A stretch of 6,741 bases of DNA from Methanocellales archaeon (GTDB lineage: Archaea; Halobacteriota; UBA148; JAUWXC01). The notes under the pieces were generated by a model. That model was not told the origin of the DNA and made no database searches. It worked only from the letters and a program-made list of their open reading frames with translations. A program made the translations under genes and the position numbers. The DNA is taken from positions 1-6,741 of the forward strand of contig JAUWXC010000037.1 of the NCBI GenBank assembly GCA_030616565.1, given 5' to 3'. Positions 5,556 to 6,741 of this stretch are shown one piece after another (the stretch's first letter is position 1; every line of letters starts with the position of its first letter).

Positions 5556-6458
5556 ATGATCATATTATCAGGCGGGACAGGAACGCCAAAGTTGCTGCGT
5601 GGGCTGAAGAACGTAATCCCAGAGGAGGACATCACGGTGATCGTAAACACCGCTGAAGACCAGTGGGTTTCAGGTAACCTGGTTTGCCCGGATATCGACG
5701 TCGTCCTGTATACGTTTGCGGGTCTGATCGATGAGAGAAAATGGTGGGGCATCAGAGACGATACCTTTTACACGCACGAAGCTCTGAAAAAATTAGGATA
5801 TCATGAATCGATGAAATTGGGCGATAAAGACAGGGCGACGCACGTTTTTAGATCGAAGTTAATTAGGAGTGGTTATACCCTAACTGAGGCAACGAAAAGG
5901 TTGCGATCTTCTTTGGGCGTAGAAGCGAAAGTATTGCCGATGACGAATGATCCAGTGGCGACGATGATTTGTACACCTGAAGGAAAGATGCACTTTCAGG
6001 ATTTCTGGATTGCACATAAAGGAGAACCAGATGTGTTGGATGTCAGATTTGATGGTCTGGATGCAGCCAAACCCACACCAGAGGTGATGAGTGTGCTAAG
6101 CTCTGAGGATACTATCATCATCGGCCCCTCCAATCCGATTACGAGCATCGGTCCGATTTTGGGATTGAAAGGAATCGTTCCTATATTGCAAAAAAAGCAC
6201 GTGATCGCTATATCTCCAATTATCGGGAATAAACCGGTAAGCGGCCCTGCTGGAAAGCTCATGAAGGCGATAGGTTATGAAGTATCATCTGCTGGTGTTG
6301 CACAATGCTATGCTGATTTTCTAGATGTGCTAGTGGTTGACCAGAGGGATGATTGTGCTCTTCCAGACGCCAGGGTGGTGAAGACGGACACGATAATGAC
6401 CTCGCTAGCAGAGAGCAAAAGCCTGGCAAGATTTATCGTTGAACTAACCAATTATTAA
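5556..6458 (+). CDS. cofD: 2-phospho-L-lactate transferase (coenzyme F420 biosynthesis)
   Basis: This is a 300-residue CofD. It transfers a phospholactyl group from lactyl-2-diphospho-5'-guanosine to the deazaflavin Fo, forming F420-0. Family hallmarks are complete: LSGGTGTPKLLRGL (4-17), NTAEDQWVSGN (31-41), CPDIDVVLYTFAG (44-56) with the acidic metal-site residues, WWGIRDDTF (63-71), LGDKDRATHVFRS (88-100), PMTNDPVATMI (128-138), FQDFWI (147-152), GPSNPITSIGPIL (190-202), SPIIGNKPVSGPAGKLM (220-236) and SSAGVAQCYADFLD (244-257). The length is typical for archaeal CofD. The frame is open 56 codons upstream into the opposite-strand HD gene, but family N-termini begin exactly at MIILSGG, and AGGTGG precedes that ATG. 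It probably shares a transcript with the DUF763 gene eight bases downstream. Its presence implies F420-dependent metabolism. The stop is TAA. Confidence 0.97.
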   Translation: MIILSGGTGTPKLLRGLKNVIPEEDITVIVNTAEDQWVSGNLVCPDIDVVLYTFAGLIDERKWWGIRDDTFYTHEALKKLGYHESMKLGDKDRATHVFRSKLIRSGYTLTEATKRLRSSLGVEAKVLPMTNDPVATMICTPEGKMHFQDFWIAHKGEPDVLDVRFDGLDAAKPTPEVMSVLSSEDTIIIGPSNPITSIGPILGLKGIVPILQKKHVIAISPIIGNKPVSGPAGKLMKAIGYEVSSAGVAQCYADFLDVLVVDQRDDCALPDARVVKTDTIMTSLAESKSLARFIVELTNY

Positions 6459-6466
6459 TCAGGAAA

Positions 6467-6741
6467 ATGAAGCGCACTGGCACCACAACTCTTCCCCTGC
6501 ATGGAGGAAAAACCCCGAGATGGCTATTTGAACGAATGGTCAAGTTAGCTGGTGGCATCACCGAAGTCCTCGTCTATGAATATAGTCCGGAGGAATTTTT
6601 AAGGAGGGTCGCAGACCCATATTGGTTCCAGGCATTTTCCTGCGTCCTGGGCTTCGACTGGCACTCTTCAGGCACGACAACCACGACGTGCGGCGCCCTA
6701 AAAATGGCGATCGATCCCGAGGAATATGGCATCAAGGTCGC
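6467..6741 (+). CDS. DUF763 family protein, N-terminal part (cut by window end)
   Basis: The first 91 codons are present, and the frame is still open at the window edge. The N-terminus MKRTGTTTLPLHGGKTPRWL (1-20), followed by FERMVKLAG (21-29), PEEFLRRVADPYWFQAFSCVLGFDWHSSG (41-69) and a run of five threonines before CGALK (75-79), is the characteristic opening of the DUF763 family, found mainly in archaea and some thermophilic bacteria. The function is unknown to me; the conserved Trp, His and Cys residues in FDWHSSG and TTC suggest a structured, possibly catalytic or metal-binding site, but this is inference. The ATG has AGGA (6461-6464) just upstream and follows the cofD stop by eight bases, so the two are likely cotranscribed. 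Nothing in the visible part links it mechanistically to F420. Confidence 0.88.
   Translation, partial: MKRTGTTTLPLHGGKTPRWLFERMVKLAGGITEVLVYEYSPEEFLRRVADPYWFQAFSCVLGFDWHSSGTTTTTCGALKMAIDPEEYGIKV

Noticed and set aside
5996..6262. A minus-strand frame opposite cofD
   Set aside because: The proline/glycine-rich product mirrors conserved cofD codons; it is explained by antisense codon bias.

Overview
The window looks like a gene-dense archaeal chromosome segment, most likely from a methanogen-type or related euryarchaeote. Three things point there: a CofD-type phospholactate transferase (coenzyme F420 synthesis), a full set of genes for the dehydratase/decarboxylase branch of the archaeal mevalonate pathway, and a DUF763 protein. 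From memory, the CofD protein resembles the Methanosarcina type most. No database search was possible, so the lineage is an inference. I saw no RNA genes, mobile elements, CRISPR arrays or long repeats, and there is no non-coding gap over 100 bases.

Layout. (1) 20-661, minus strand: a small calcineurin-like metallophosphoesterase. (2) 720-914, plus strand: a 64-residue two-helix membrane protein resembling AtpZ/AtpI. Genes 1 and 2 diverge from a 58-base spacer holding one TATA-like box. (3) 927-5492, minus strand: a tight five-gene operon, read from high to low coordinates as HD-domain phosphohydrolase, UbiX, UbiD-family decarboxylase, aconitase-X large subunit and aconitase-X small subunit. 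(4) 5556-6458, plus strand: cofD, diverging from the HD gene across a second short spacer with a single TATA-like box. (5) 6467-end, plus strand: the first 91 codons of a DUF763 protein, cut by the window edge and probably cotranscribed with cofD.

How the genes work together. Four of the five operon genes form one module. The two aconitase-X subunits should dehydrate (R)-5-phosphomevalonate to trans-anhydromevalonate 5-phosphate. The UbiD-family enzyme should decarboxylate that product to isopentenyl phosphate. UbiX should supply the prenylated FMN cofactor that UbiD enzymes need, and it builds this cofactor from a dimethylallyl phosphate that is itself a product of isoprenoid metabolism. The enzymes before and after this branch (HMG-CoA reductase, mevalonate kinase, isopentenyl phosphate kinase) are not in the window. 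The promoter-proximal HD gene is the unexplained member. All operon junctions overlap, abut or are separated by only a few bases, which suggests strong translational coupling.

Several starts differ from the longest open frames. The aconitase-X large subunit should begin at 2474, cofD at 5556, the HD protein at 5492, the phosphoesterase at 661 and the small membrane protein at 720. The UbiD gene appears to start with TTG.
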